Source of the DNA: Clostridiaceae bacterium
Lineage (GTDB): Bacteria; Bacillota; Clostridia; Lachnospirales; Lachnospiraceae
Assembly (NCBI GenBank): GCA_018378255.1
Contig: JAGZXV010000133.1
Span: forward strand, 1 to 16,615
Length of the DNA: 16,615 bases
Reading direction: 5' to 3'
Shown: one piece after another, positions 5,584 through 12,769 of the stretch
Numbering within the stretch: the stretch's first letter is position 1
How the letters are laid out: the number at the start of each line of letters is the position of its first letter
The notes under the pieces: generated by a model
The model's input: only the letters and a program-made list of their open reading frames with translations
Told to the model about the DNA's origin: nothing
Databases searched by the model: none
Translations under genes and position numbers: made by a program

Positions 5584-7929
5584 ATGAAAATTAATACACA
5601 AATCATAAAAAAATCCGGGGCCGTTCTTCTATCCGCCGCGCTGCTGGCCGGTTGTGCGGTGGAAGGGCAGGTTGCTGAAACCACTGCTTTTTCGTCGGAA
5701 ACGGAACATTTAAAAAATCAGGGATCAACCGTCACTTACGAAGTGAATCCGGAGGACTTTTCCCTTTCCATCGGAAACGGGACGATTACGGTACCGGTTT
5801 CCCTTCCGGGAAAAGAATACAGGACTGCTGAATTTACTGAGGATGGAAAGGAGACCAGGTGGAAATACCCGGACGAACACATTTCCGTTTCCATAAAGCC
5901 GGAAGAAGACTATCTGAGAGTTACAATCACCTCGGAAACACAGGAGGATAACCAGTTTACATGGCCTTATGTATCAGGCAGTTCCTATTACCTGCCGTTT
6001 GGGGAAGGAAAACGGATTCCGGGCAACGACCCGGCCTGGACCGGCTATCTGAAGGGAAATGAATTTTCTGTATTAGAACAGCTATCCATGCCGTTTTGGG
6101 CGGCGGTAAACGGAGATCATGCGGTTTTATACATCATGGAACATCCGTTCCGTTCCAGTCTGGTATTTGCGGAGGAAGAACCGGTGCAGTTTGGCCTGTC
6201 ACACCGGTATCCGGAGATTGACCCGGAAAAAGAGAACAGTTTCAGGATCTATCTGACGGACAATGACCCTGTTTCCGCCGCAAAAATTTACAGACGGTAT
6301 ATCAGGGAGCAGGGGAAATTTGTCACATTAGAGGAAAAGGCAGAAGTGAATCCTGATATCAGAAAGCTTTATGGCGCGCCGCAGATCTATCTTTGGGGAG
6401 AGAATCTGATTGCGCCGGAAGATATCAACTGGCAGGCATTTGGCAGAAATCTGGATTCCCAGGCCATGAAACGGGTGGCCAGCCTGGCCCCGGAAATGGA
6501 GACTGGCAAAGAAGCGCTGGAGGTATTCGGCCATATCCCGGACCAGGATTATGTGGACCAGTACCAGAAACATGTGGTGTGCCGGTATATCAGTGAAGTG
6601 CTGAGATCGGAAAATTTCTATGATCCGGCGGTATTTCCTGTTAAAGATGAGACAATACAGGCACTTTTAAGCCAGGGGAAGGAAAGTCTGGGGGAATCCG
6701 GCCTCATAGAGCTCAATAAACACGCTTTGGCTGCCGCTCTTCCAGAAGTGTTTGAACCGGCAAAGACCTGGATGGACAGCCATACCACTGGACTGGTTGA
6801 CGATATGAAAGCCTCCGGCATAGAACAGGCCTGGATCGGCCTCAACAGTTGGGAACAGGCTTATGCGAAGCCTGAATTGGTGGAACGGGCGGTTGAAAGG
6901 GGATATCTGATCGGCCCCTATGATTCCTACCATTCCATCCACAAGCCGGGAGAAGAGCAGTGGATAACAGCGGCATTTGAGGACCGGTCTTTATATGAAA
7001 ATGCTGCCGTCCGGCAGAAAAACGGGGAGAAAGCAAAAGGCTTCCAAAACGTGGGACGGAAACTGAATCCTGTGTTATCTCTGCCTTCGGTAAAACAGAG
7101 GGTTGAAACGATCATGTCGGCCAAAATCCCATTTAATTCCTGGTTTATCGACTGTGATGCCACCGGTGAAATCTATGATGATTATACCCCCGGGCGCTTC
7201 ACAACCCAGCAGGAAGACCTAAAGGCCCGCATGAAGCGTTTGGATTACATCCGGGATCAGCACAATATGGTTATCGGTTCGGAGGGCGGAAATGATTTTG
7301 CCGCCGCCCACATCGCGTTTGCCCATGGAATCGAACTGAAAAGTTTTTCCTGGATGGATGAGGATATGAAAAGCAACCGGGACAGCGAATATTATATCGG
7401 AAAATATTATAATCCTGCGGGCGGCGTGGCGGAACATTTTTCTAAAAGGATTCCGGTGAAGGAAGAATATGATAAGATTTTTATCGATCCTGAATACGAT
7501 ATTCCCCTTTTCAAGCTGGTTTATAATGATTCCGTTATCACCAGCTATCACTGGGACTGGTCCACGTTTAAAATCAAAGGCGCGGTACAGGACCGGATGC
7601 TGAGGGAGGTTTTGTATAATGTTCCGCCTCTTTATCATCTGGACGGGGAGGAATGGAAGAATTATAAAGAGGATATTGTGAGGCATACAAAGGTCTGGTC
7701 TGAATTCAGCAGGCGGGCAGTGATGTCTGAAATGACGGATTTTAAAAACCTGTCTGGGGACGGTTTGGTTCAGATGACCCGGTACGGGGAAGAACTTACG
7801 GCGGTGGCTAACTTCGGGGACGCAGAATATTCCTATGGGGAGAATGTGATACCAGGGCATTCGGTTTTGATGGAAATGGATGGGAAAGTAACAGTTTACA
7901 CGCCTGAGGTGGAGGAAGAACACCAATAG
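5584..7929 (+). CDS. Secreted lipoprotein, putative glycoside hydrolase (GH101/GH129-like?)
   Basis: This 781-residue protein has a lipoprotein signal peptide: basic start, hydrophobic stretch, and lipobox LLAGC with the lipidated Cys at about residue 24. An apparent N-terminal beta-sandwich (about 45-230) is followed by a probable TIM-barrel and a short C-terminal beta region. WFIDCDATG (Asp523/Asp525) and VIGSEGG (Glu567) sit at barrel-like strand ends about 42-44 residues apart. That recalls the nucleophile Asp and acid/base Glu of retaining alpha-N-acetylgalactosaminidase families GH101/GH129, but this is recognition by eye, not a database match. The start at 5584 is set by CAGGAGG (5572-5578) and the signal peptide. 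An open frame back to 5452 overlaps the kinase gene and lacks these features. With the two-component genes upstream and no terminator between, it probably forms their operon partner. It likely acts on glycans outside the cell. Confidence 0.8.
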   Translation: MKINTQIIKKSGAVLLSAALLAGCAVEGQVAETTAFSSETEHLKNQGSTVTYEVNPEDFSLSIGNGTITVPVSLPGKEYRTAEFTEDGKETRWKYPDEHISVSIKPEEDYLRVTITSETQEDNQFTWPYVSGSSYYLPFGEGKRIPGNDPAWTGYLKGNEFSVLEQLSMPFWAAVNGDHAVLYIMEHPFRSSLVFAEEEPVQFGLSHRYPEIDPEKENSFRIYLTDNDPVSAAKIYRRYIREQGKFVTLEEKAEVNPDIRKLYGAPQIYLWGENLIAPEDINWQAFGRNLDSQAMKRVASLAPEMETGKEALEVFGHIPDQDYVDQYQKHVVCRYISEVLRSENFYDPAVFPVKDETIQALLSQGKESLGESGLIELNKHALAAALPEVFEPAKTWMDSHTTGLVDDMKASGIEQAWIGLNSWEQAYAKPELVERAVERGYLIGPYDSYHSIHKPGEEQWITAAFEDRSLYENAAVRQKNGEKAKGFQNVGRKLNPVLSLPSVKQRVETIMSAKIPFNSWFIDCDATGEIYDDYTPGRFTTQQEDLKARMKRLDYIRDQHNMVIGSEGGNDFAAAHIAFAHGIELKSFSWMDEDMKSNRDSEYYIGKYYNPAGGVAEHFSKRIPVKEEYDKIFIDPEYDIPLFKLVYNDSVITSYHWDWSTFKIKGAVQDRMLREVLYNVPPLYHLDGEEWKNYKEDIVRHTKVWSEFSRRAVMSEMTDFKNLSGDGLVQMTRYGEELTAVANFGDAEYSYGENVIPGHSVLMEMDGKVTVYTPEVEEEHQ

Positions 7930-7949
7930 AGGTTCATGGCTGAATGATA

Positions 7950-7978
7950 TTGAAAGCGGTTGTATTGTGTGGTAGAAT
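7950..7978 (+). promoter_or_regulatory. Promoter for Gx transporter gene
   Basis: TTGAAA (7950-7955) and TAGAAT (7973-7978) are separated by 17 bp, close to the vegetative consensus. The start point would be near 7985, about 44 bp before the GTG start. Confidence 0.7.
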
Positions 7979-8028
7979 TTCACTACGGAAGTACAGTATT
8001 ATTCATAAAACCATTAGGAGGATACAAT

Positions 8029-8544
8029 GTGAATTCAAGATATAAGGCGGCCGGGGTGGCGCGTTACGGGCTTTTGATCGCGTTAGCCATGGTGCTCAGC
8101 TATGTGGAGGCCATGATTCCGCTTCCGCTTCTGGTTCCGGGCATGAAGCTGGGGTTAGCGAATTTAGTTACCGTAGTCGGGCTCTATACGGTCAGCGTGC
8201 CGGGAACGGCGGCGGTTGCGCTTTTAAGAATTGTTTTGGTGGGCCTCACATTCGGCAACTCATTCAGCATGATATATGGTTTGGCCGGAGGGCTTTTAAG
8301 CCTGGTAATTATGGTGATTTTAAAAAAGACAGGCTGGTTCAGCCAGATCGGGGTCAGCGTGGCCGGTGGGATCGGCCATAACATCGGTCAATTGTGCATT
8401 GCGGTCTGGGTTACAAAGCAGCCGGGAGTTCTGGTGTATCTGCCTGCCCTTTTGGCTGCCGGTACGGCAGCAGGCGCAGTGATCGGCGTAGTGGGGGGAA
8501 TGGTGGCCGAACGGGTCGGCACAATCACGAAATATTATAAATAA
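8029..8544 (+). CDS. Gx transporter family membrane protein (PF07456-like)
   Basis: This 171-residue hydrophobic protein has about five membrane segments. It resembles the Gx transporter family, formerly annotated as heptaprenyl diphosphate synthase component I. The N-terminal part ARYGLLIALAMVLSYVEAMIPLPLLVPGMKLGLANLV is characteristic. The function is unsettled; a small-substrate transporter is usually assumed. The start is GTG at 8029, 7 nt after AGGAGG (8016-8021). The adjacent ATG at 8027 runs straight into TGA and cannot be used. An open frame back to 7960 overlaps the promoter and is rejected. The usual neighbours of this family (NusG-domain-II protein, ApbE) are not adjacent here; the NusG-II gene is ~4.8 kb upstream on the opposite strand. 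Confidence 0.85.
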   Translation: MNSRYKAAGVARYGLLIALAMVLSYVEAMIPLPLLVPGMKLGLANLVTVVGLYTVSVPGTAAVALLRIVLVGLTFGNSFSMIYGLAGGLLSLVIMVILKKTGWFSQIGVSVAGGIGHNIGQLCIAVWVTKQPGVLVYLPALLAAGTAAGAVIGVVGGMVAERVGTITKYYK

Positions 8545-8560
8545 TGCGTTGGATATTATA

Positions 8561-8589
8561 TTGTTTTTGCAGGAATATGCGGATATAAT
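8561..8589 (+). promoter_or_regulatory. Promoter for galT
   Basis: TTGTTT (8561-8566) and a perfect TATAAT (8584-8589) are separated by 17 bp. Transcription from about 8596 gives a ~120-nt leader. A second TATAAT at 8598-8603 lacks a -35 box. Confidence 0.7.
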
Positions 8590-8638
8590 GTATTTGATAT
8601 AATTTTCACTATCTTTTTAACTGCTGTAACGGCAGATC

Positions 8639-8710
8639 ATCTGCATGCAGATAAAAACAGCCGGAGAGTAAGAGAAGAATGAAATAAGCGCCTCGTGGCG
8701 CGAGGAGGAG
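8639..8710 (+). promoter_or_regulatory. galT leader: palindrome and mutually exclusive hairpins at the ribosome site
   Basis: A perfect 14-bp palindrome, ATCTGCATGCAGAT, occupies 8639-8652 and could be an operator or hairpin. Nearer the start codon two pairings compete: GCGCC (8688-8692) with GGCGC (8697-8701), or CCTCG (8691-8695) with CGAGG (8701-8705). The second would cover part of the ribosome site GAGGAGGAG (8702-8710). Regulation is inferred, not demonstrated. Confidence 0.4.
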
Positions 8711-8714
8711 CGAT

Positions 8715-10217
8715 ATGGTAGATCAAGCAGTAAAGGAATTGGTACAATACGGATTGGAAAAAGGGCTGATACAGGAAGAAGATCAGATTTATGCCAGAAA
8801 CCAGATCCTGGATGTATTAAACATGGACGAATACGAAGACCTGGAACTCTCAGAAACCAGGGACCTGGAAGAGATTCTTAAAGACTTGCTGGATTATGCC
8901 TGTGAACAGGGGCTGATTGAGGACAGCATCGTCTACAGGGATTTATTTGATACCAGGCTTATGAACTGTCTGATGCCGCGTCCCAGCGAAGTGACGAAGA
9001 GATTCTGGAAGGAATATGAAACTTCACCGGAAAACGCTGCCAATTATTTTTATCAGTTGAGCCAGGACTCCGATTATATCCGCAGATACCGCGTATGCAA
9101 GGATATGAAATGGATCACTTCAACAAAATATGGGGATTTGGATATAACCATCAATTTATCCAAGCCTGAAAAAGATCCCAAGGCCATAGCCGCCGCCAAA
9201 CTGGCTAAACAGAGCGGATATCCCAAATGCCTGCTTTGTATGGATAACGTAGGTTATGCGGGAAGAACCAACCATCCGGCCCGCAACAACCACAGAATCA
9301 TACCGATTACGGTCAATGACAGCCAGTGGGGGTTCCAGTATTCCCCTTATGTTTATTATAATGAACACTGTATTGTGTTCAACGGCCAGCATGTTCCCAT
9401 GAAGATCGAGAAACAGACCTTTATTAAGCTGTTTGATTTTGTAAAGCTGTTTCCCCATTATTTCCTGGGGTCCAATGCGGATCTTCCGATTGTGGGCGGT
9501 TCCATTTTGACCCATGATCATTTCCAGGGCGGGCATTATACGTTCGCCATGGCAAAAGCGCCGATGGAAGCCCGGTTTAAGATCCGGGGCTTTGAAGATG
9601 TGGAAGCAGGAATTGTGAAATGGCCCATGTCTGTGCTCAGGCTCCGCGCCGAAGATTCCGGCCGCTTGGTGGAACTGGGAGCTAAGGTGCTGGATGCGTG
9701 GAGAGGCTATACGGATGAGGATGCATTTATCTTCGCGGAAACAGACGGTGAGCCTCATAATACCATCACGCCTATCGCCAGAAAGAGCGGCGGACTGTTT
9801 GAACTGGATCTGGTGCTTCGAAACAACATTACTACGGAAGAGTTTCCTCTTGGCGTTTACCATCCACATCAGGAACTCCACCATATTAAGAAGGAAAATA
9901 TCGGCTTAATCGAAGTGATGGGCCTTGCCGTTCTGCCGTCCAGACTGAAGGATGAACTGGCTCTTTTGGGAGAGTACATAGTGGAGAAAAAAGAGATCCG
10001 GTCCAATGAGATGCTTGAAAAACACGCGGACTGGGTGGAAGAATTTCTTCCTAAATATGAATTAATCACCTCCGATAACGTGAACCGGATTCTTATGGAA
10101 GAAGTGGGGCTGGTGTTTGAGAAAGTGCTTGAGGACGCAGGCGTTTATAAATGTACGCCGAAAGGAAGGGAAGCGTTTGCACGGTTCCTGGAAAAAACAG
10201 GTTTTGAGAAAGCATGA
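8715..10217 (+). CDS. galT: UDP-glucose:hexose-1-phosphate uridylyltransferase (Firmicute class II GalT)
   Basis: GalT transfers UMP from UDP-glucose to galactose-1-phosphate in the Leloir pathway in the cytoplasm. At 500 residues this is the long Firmicute class, about 150 residues larger than E. coli GalT. The active-site segment GGSILTHDHFQGGH is at residues 261-274, with an HxHxQ triad (His267, nucleophile His269, Gln271). NHRIIPI and NADLPIVGG are also typical of the class. The N-terminal ~110 residues form the extra region of this family. The start has a strong ribosome site. The gene stands alone: galK and galE are not in the window, and it is bounded by its own promoter and terminator. 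Activity on N-acetylhexosamine-1-phosphates, known in some relatives, cannot be excluded. Confidence 0.95.
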   Translation: MVDQAVKELVQYGLEKGLIQEEDQIYARNQILDVLNMDEYEDLELSETRDLEEILKDLLDYACEQGLIEDSIVYRDLFDTRLMNCLMPRPSEVTKRFWKEYETSPENAANYFYQLSQDSDYIRRYRVCKDMKWITSTKYGDLDITINLSKPEKDPKAIAAAKLAKQSGYPKCLLCMDNVGYAGRTNHPARNNHRIIPITVNDSQWGFQYSPYVYYNEHCIVFNGQHVPMKIEKQTFIKLFDFVKLFPHYFLGSNADLPIVGGSILTHDHFQGGHYTFAMAKAPMEARFKIRGFEDVEAGIVKWPMSVLRLRAEDSGRLVELGAKVLDAWRGYTDEDAFIFAETDGEPHNTITPIARKSGGLFELDLVLRNNITTEEFPLGVYHPHQELHHIKKENIGLIEVMGLAVLPSRLKDELALLGEYIVEKKEIRSNEMLEKHADWVEEFLPKYELITSDNVNRILMEEVGLVFEKVLEDAGVYKCTPKGREAFARFLEKTGFEKA

Positions 10218-10263
10218 AAAGGCAGATGAATACAGGATTTAGGAATATATAATGGGATTTTAT

Positions 10264-10305
10264 GAAAAGCCACGGTTATTTCACAACGAAATAGCTGTGG
10301 CTTTT
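10264..10305 (+). terminator. Intrinsic terminator of galT
   Basis: GAAAAGCCAC...TTATTTC (10264-10281) pairs with GAAATA...GTGGCTTTTC (10287-10305) around a 5-nt loop, with a small internal mismatch. The hairpin ends in TTTT, 47 bp after the galT stop. The A-tract before the stem suggests it may work in both directions. Confidence 0.8.
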
Positions 10306-10321
10306 CCAGGTATATTGGTGT

Positions 10322-10350
10322 TTGAAATTGTTATTGGAAGGAGTTATATT
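10322..10350 (+). promoter_or_regulatory. Promoter for yitT-family gene
   Basis: TTGAAA (10322-10327) and TATATT (10345-10350) are separated by 17 bp. The predicted start near 10357 leaves a ~200-nt untranslated leader before the ATG at 10557. Confidence 0.65.
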
Positions 10351-10356
10351 CTATAG

Positions 10357-10556
10357 GAATTGAGGCGGATTTTTAACATCAAACGTGAAGGCATTTTCAA
10401 AAATGCCTTCACGCCTGATGTAAAAAAGACAGAGTACGCCGAATAAAAAATGAATGACGAAGGGGTCATATGCAAGTCAAATAAAAGCAGGCAGTCCGGC
10501 CGGTTTTTATTTGAACCGTTTGCTGCGCCCTTTCGCAGGGGAAAAGGGCACATATT
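10357..10556 (+). promoter_or_regulatory. Highly structured ~200-nt leader of yitT-family gene
   Basis: Three successive hairpins fill this leader. The first is an extended palindrome (10370-10427) whose core CGTGAAGGCATTTT (10384-10397) pairs perfectly with 10400-10413 around a 2-nt loop, extended by ACATCA/TGATGT and T/A tracts. The second is TCAAATAAAA (10477-10486) with TTTTATTTGA (10505-10514), enclosing a palindromic CCGGCCGG (10496-10503). The third is GCCCTTT (10527-10533) with AAAGGGC (10543-10549), which hides the ribosome-binding stretch just before the start codon. No known riboswitch class was recognised. A short - strand open frame across this region is treated as spurious. Confidence 0.55.
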
Positions 10557-11420
10557 ATGAAAGAAATTAAAAATCCGACTGCAAGAGTTGCTGCAGAATA
10601 CGGTGTAATAACGGTCAGTATCTGGGTTATGGTATTGGGAATCTATTTCTTTAAATTCCCGAATAATTTTGCATTTGGCGGTGTTACCGGTTTTTCAACG
10701 GTTATCAGCAAATTGACACACTGGTCGGCCAGTGATTTCACCTTTATTGTCAATACATCCCTGCTTGCAGCCGGATTTGTTTTTCTTGGAAAGAACGTGG
10801 GTATCAAGACGGTATATGCCAGCATGCTGATGTCCTTCAGCCTTTCCGCATTGGAGCGGATTTTTCCGATGGATGCTCCTCTGACGCCGGAGCCGCTTTT
10901 GGAGCTGATGTTTGCGATCTTTCTGCCGGCGGTAGGGTCTGCCGTATTATTCAATATCGGCGCATCCAGCGGCGGTACGGATATTATTGCAATGATTTTA
11001 AAAAAATATACCAGCATGAATATCGGAACGGCCCTGCTGGTTGTGGACATTGCATCCGTTGTCATGTCATTTTTCGTGTTTGGGCCTACTACGGGATTGT
11101 TCTCAAGCCTTGGTCTCATGGCAAAATCCTTAGTGATCGACGGAGTGATCGAGAATATTAACCTGTGTAAGTGCTTTAACATCGTGTGCGATGATCCGGA
11201 ACCGATTTGTGAATACATCATCCATAAACTGAACCGGAGCGCAACTGTATATGAAGCCCAGGGCGCGTTCAGCCATCACAAAAAAACGGTGATTATGACC
11301 ACCATGAAGCGCAGCCAGGCGGTGAAACTCCGTAATTATATCAGAAGGATCGAACCGACCGCTTTTATATTGATATCCAATTCCAGCGAGATTATCGGGA
11401 AAGGATTCCTTACAAATTAG
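10557..11420 (+). CDS. YitT family membrane protein (DUF161 + DUF2179)
   Basis: This 287-residue integral membrane protein has about five to six hydrophobic segments in the first ~195 residues, including FPNNFAFGGVTGFSTVISKL and the family signature NIGASSGGTDIIAMIL. A soluble C-terminal domain (about 200-280, DUF2179 type; ATVYEAQGAFSHHKKTVIMTTMKRSQ) follows. Proteins of this YitT/YebE group are common in Firmicutes, often several per genome. Their biochemical role is not established, and a transporter is usually suspected. The ATG at 10557 is preceded by a purine-rich AGGGGAAAAGGG that is partly folded into a hairpin. The gene is monocistronic by context: own promoter and a downstream hairpin. 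Confidence 0.92.
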   Translation: MKEIKNPTARVAAEYGVITVSIWVMVLGIYFFKFPNNFAFGGVTGFSTVISKLTHWSASDFTFIVNTSLLAAGFVFLGKNVGIKTVYASMLMSFSLSALERIFPMDAPLTPEPLLELMFAIFLPAVGSAVLFNIGASSGGTDIIAMILKKYTSMNIGTALLVVDIASVVMSFFVFGPTTGLFSSLGLMAKSLVIDGVIENINLCKCFNIVCDDPEPICEYIIHKLNRSATVYEAQGAFSHHKKTVIMTTMKRSQAVKLRNYIRRIEPTAFILISNSSEIIGKGFLTN

Positions 11421-11448
11421 AGTGGGTTTGAAAATTACGTAACAGTTC

Positions 11449-11502
11449 AGACATCCGGTGTTTCCTGACCGAAAAAAGCCGGTCAGGAAGCACCGGATGT
11501 CT
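11449..11502 (+). terminator. Long hairpin after yitT-family gene, probable terminator
   Basis: AGACATCCGGTG...TTCCTGACCG pairs with CCGGTCAGGAAG.CACCGGATGTCT, a ~22-bp GC-rich stem with a loop around aaaaaag. It begins ~29 bp after the stop codon. The following cttgtaag is a poor U-tract, so termination may be inefficient or Rho-independent efficiency may rely on the very stable stem. Confidence 0.6.
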
Positions 11503-11530
11503 TGTAAGTCTCCCATAACTGTGATAAAAT
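11502..11530 (+). promoter_or_regulatory. Promoter for EamA-family gene
   Basis: TTGTAA (11502-11507) and TAAAAT (11525-11530) with 17-bp spacing, directly after the preceding hairpin. The hexamers and spacing are identical to those seen before the esterase gene at 658-686. Confidence 0.6.
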
Positions 11531-11570
11531 GAACCTTACTTTGCCTGATTTCAGGAAAAGAGGCGGTGGT

Positions 11571-11642
11571 ATGGACTGCCGGGGCAAAAAATTTTATTAC
11601 AGAGATGGGAGATTTTTTACATATGAAGGCAAAAAGGCTTAG
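11571..11642 (+). CDS. Possible 23-residue upstream open reading frame overlapping the EamA gene start
   Basis: An ATG at 11571 lies 7 nt after GAGG (11560-11563) in the leader of the exporter gene. It encodes a basic, aromatic-rich 23-residue peptide (starts MDCRGKKFYYRDGRFF) that stops at 11642, 17 bp inside the exporter reading frame in another frame. It could be a coupling or leader peptide. No conservation evidence is available here, so it is listed at low confidence. Confidence 0.25.
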   Translation: MDCRGKKFYYRDGRFFTYEGKKA

Positions 11643-12552
11643 AAGCAGTCTGATGCTGGCACTGACCTCATTGATCTGGGGCGCGGCTTTTGTGGCTCAA
11701 AGTGTGGGCATGGATTATGTTGGTCCGTTTACATTTAATGCGGCCAGATTCATTGTGGGCGGACTTGTTCTGTTTCCCTGTATATTCTTTCTTCGCAGGG
11801 TTAATGGCGATGAAAACAGGCAGATGGATGAAGAGATGAAAAAAGCGCGGACTAAAACAGGGGTGGCCGGAGGAATCTGCTGCGGGATCTTTTTATGTTT
11901 TGCTTCCATGCTTCAGCAGATCGGAGTTTCCTATACTTCGGTTGGGAAGGCCGGATTCATCACTTCTTTGTATATTATCATCGTGCCGATTCTCGGGATT
12001 TTTATCAAAAAGAAGGTTCCGTTTAATATCTGGGTCAGCGTGGTAATTGCGGTTGTGGGAATGTACCTGCTCTGCATGACGGAGGGGCTTTCCATTGGAA
12101 AGGGAGACTTTTTCGTTTTTCTGTGCGCCATCGGTTTTTCCTTTCATATTCTGGTGATCGATTATTTTTCACCTAAGGCGGATGGAGTTTTGATCTCCTG
12201 TATCCAGTTTTTTACAGCCGGGATTATCTCGGGTATTTTTACCCTGATATTTGAAAAGCCGGAATGGTCCGATATCCTCCGGGCGTGGGCGCCGGTGCTC
12301 TATGCAGGCGTGATGTCCTGCGGCGTGGGTTATACCTTACAGGTTGTGGCCCAAAAGGATATAGAGCCTGCCATCGCTTCCCTGATTATGAGTTTGGAAT
12401 CCGTGTTTTCCCTGATTGCGGGCTGGATTATCTTGGGTGAGGTGCTGTCGCCAAAGGAACAGTTCGGCTGCGTATTGGTGTTTGCAGCGATTATTTTGGC
12501 CCAGATTCCGGTTCCTAAGTGGATGGTGAAGGAGAGGAAAGTTCTTAATTAA
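11623..12552 (+). CDS. EamA/DMT-family transporter
   Basis: This 309-residue protein has about ten hydrophobic segments arranged as two EamA repeats, the drug/metabolite transporter superfamily layout. Recognisable parts are LMLALTSLIWGAAFVAQSVGMDYVGPFTFNAARF at the N-terminus and PAIASLIMSLESVFSLIAGWIILGE in the second repeat, with the P-x-x-A-S/L-x-x-x-x-E-x-V-F signature. Substrates of this family include amino acids, nucleotides and metabolites; nothing here identifies one. The ATG at 11623 is preferred because it precedes the first membrane segment and has GGGAG about 11 nt upstream. An upstream in-frame GTG at 11566 would add 19 residues of unlikely N-terminus. Confidence 0.9.
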   Translation: MKAKRLRSSLMLALTSLIWGAAFVAQSVGMDYVGPFTFNAARFIVGGLVLFPCIFFLRRVNGDENRQMDEEMKKARTKTGVAGGICCGIFLCFASMLQQIGVSYTSVGKAGFITSLYIIIVPILGIFIKKKVPFNIWVSVVIAVVGMYLLCMTEGLSIGKGDFFVFLCAIGFSFHILVIDYFSPKADGVLISCIQFFTAGIISGIFTLIFEKPEWSDILRAWAPVLYAGVMSCGVGYTLQVVAQKDIEPAIASLIMSLESVFSLIAGWIILGEVLSPKEQFGCVLVFAAIILAQIPVPKWMVKERKVLN

Positions 12553-12680
12553 ATGACAGAAATCTATTTCTTTAATATAAAAAACGGGATCTTCCGCCGG
12601 GGAGGAAAGAGCTGTTCCTGTGATAAGCGAAGAGCTGGGATGGATAAAAAAACGGATATTGTGCCGGCAGAACAATAAGC

Positions 12681-12709
12681 TGGACATATTATTTTGGGGA
12701 ATATATGAT
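12681..12709 (+). promoter_or_regulatory. Promoter for CdaR-type regulator gene
   Basis: TGGACA (12681-12686) and TATGAT (12704-12709) are separated by 17 bp, each one mismatch from consensus. The start point is near 12716, about 54 bp before the ATG. The rest of the 12553-12769 gap shows no convincing gene and no clear terminator for the exporter. Confidence 0.65.
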
Positions 12710-12769
12710 ATAAGGGTAATGTAATGAGAAGTTAGTACAGACTTTAGAGCATTTGGAGGCGGTCGGTCT

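Noticed and set aside
7219..7983. 254-codon - strand open frame opposite the lipoprotein gene
   Set aside because: It is antisense to an intact coding region with catalytic-type motifs on the + strand; composition is rich in His, Pro, Arg and Phe, as is typical for shadow frames.
7960..8028. 23-residue N-terminal extension of the Gx transporter
   Set aside because: It begins inside the promoter and lacks a ribosome site; AGGAGG at 8016-8021 points to GTG 8029.
9156..9884. 242-codon - strand open frame opposite galT
   Set aside because: It is antisense to the conserved GalT active-site region and shows no family motif.
10344..10553. 69-codon - strand open frame before the YitT-family gene
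   Set aside because: It runs through three inverted repeats and has no ribosome site or recognisable features.
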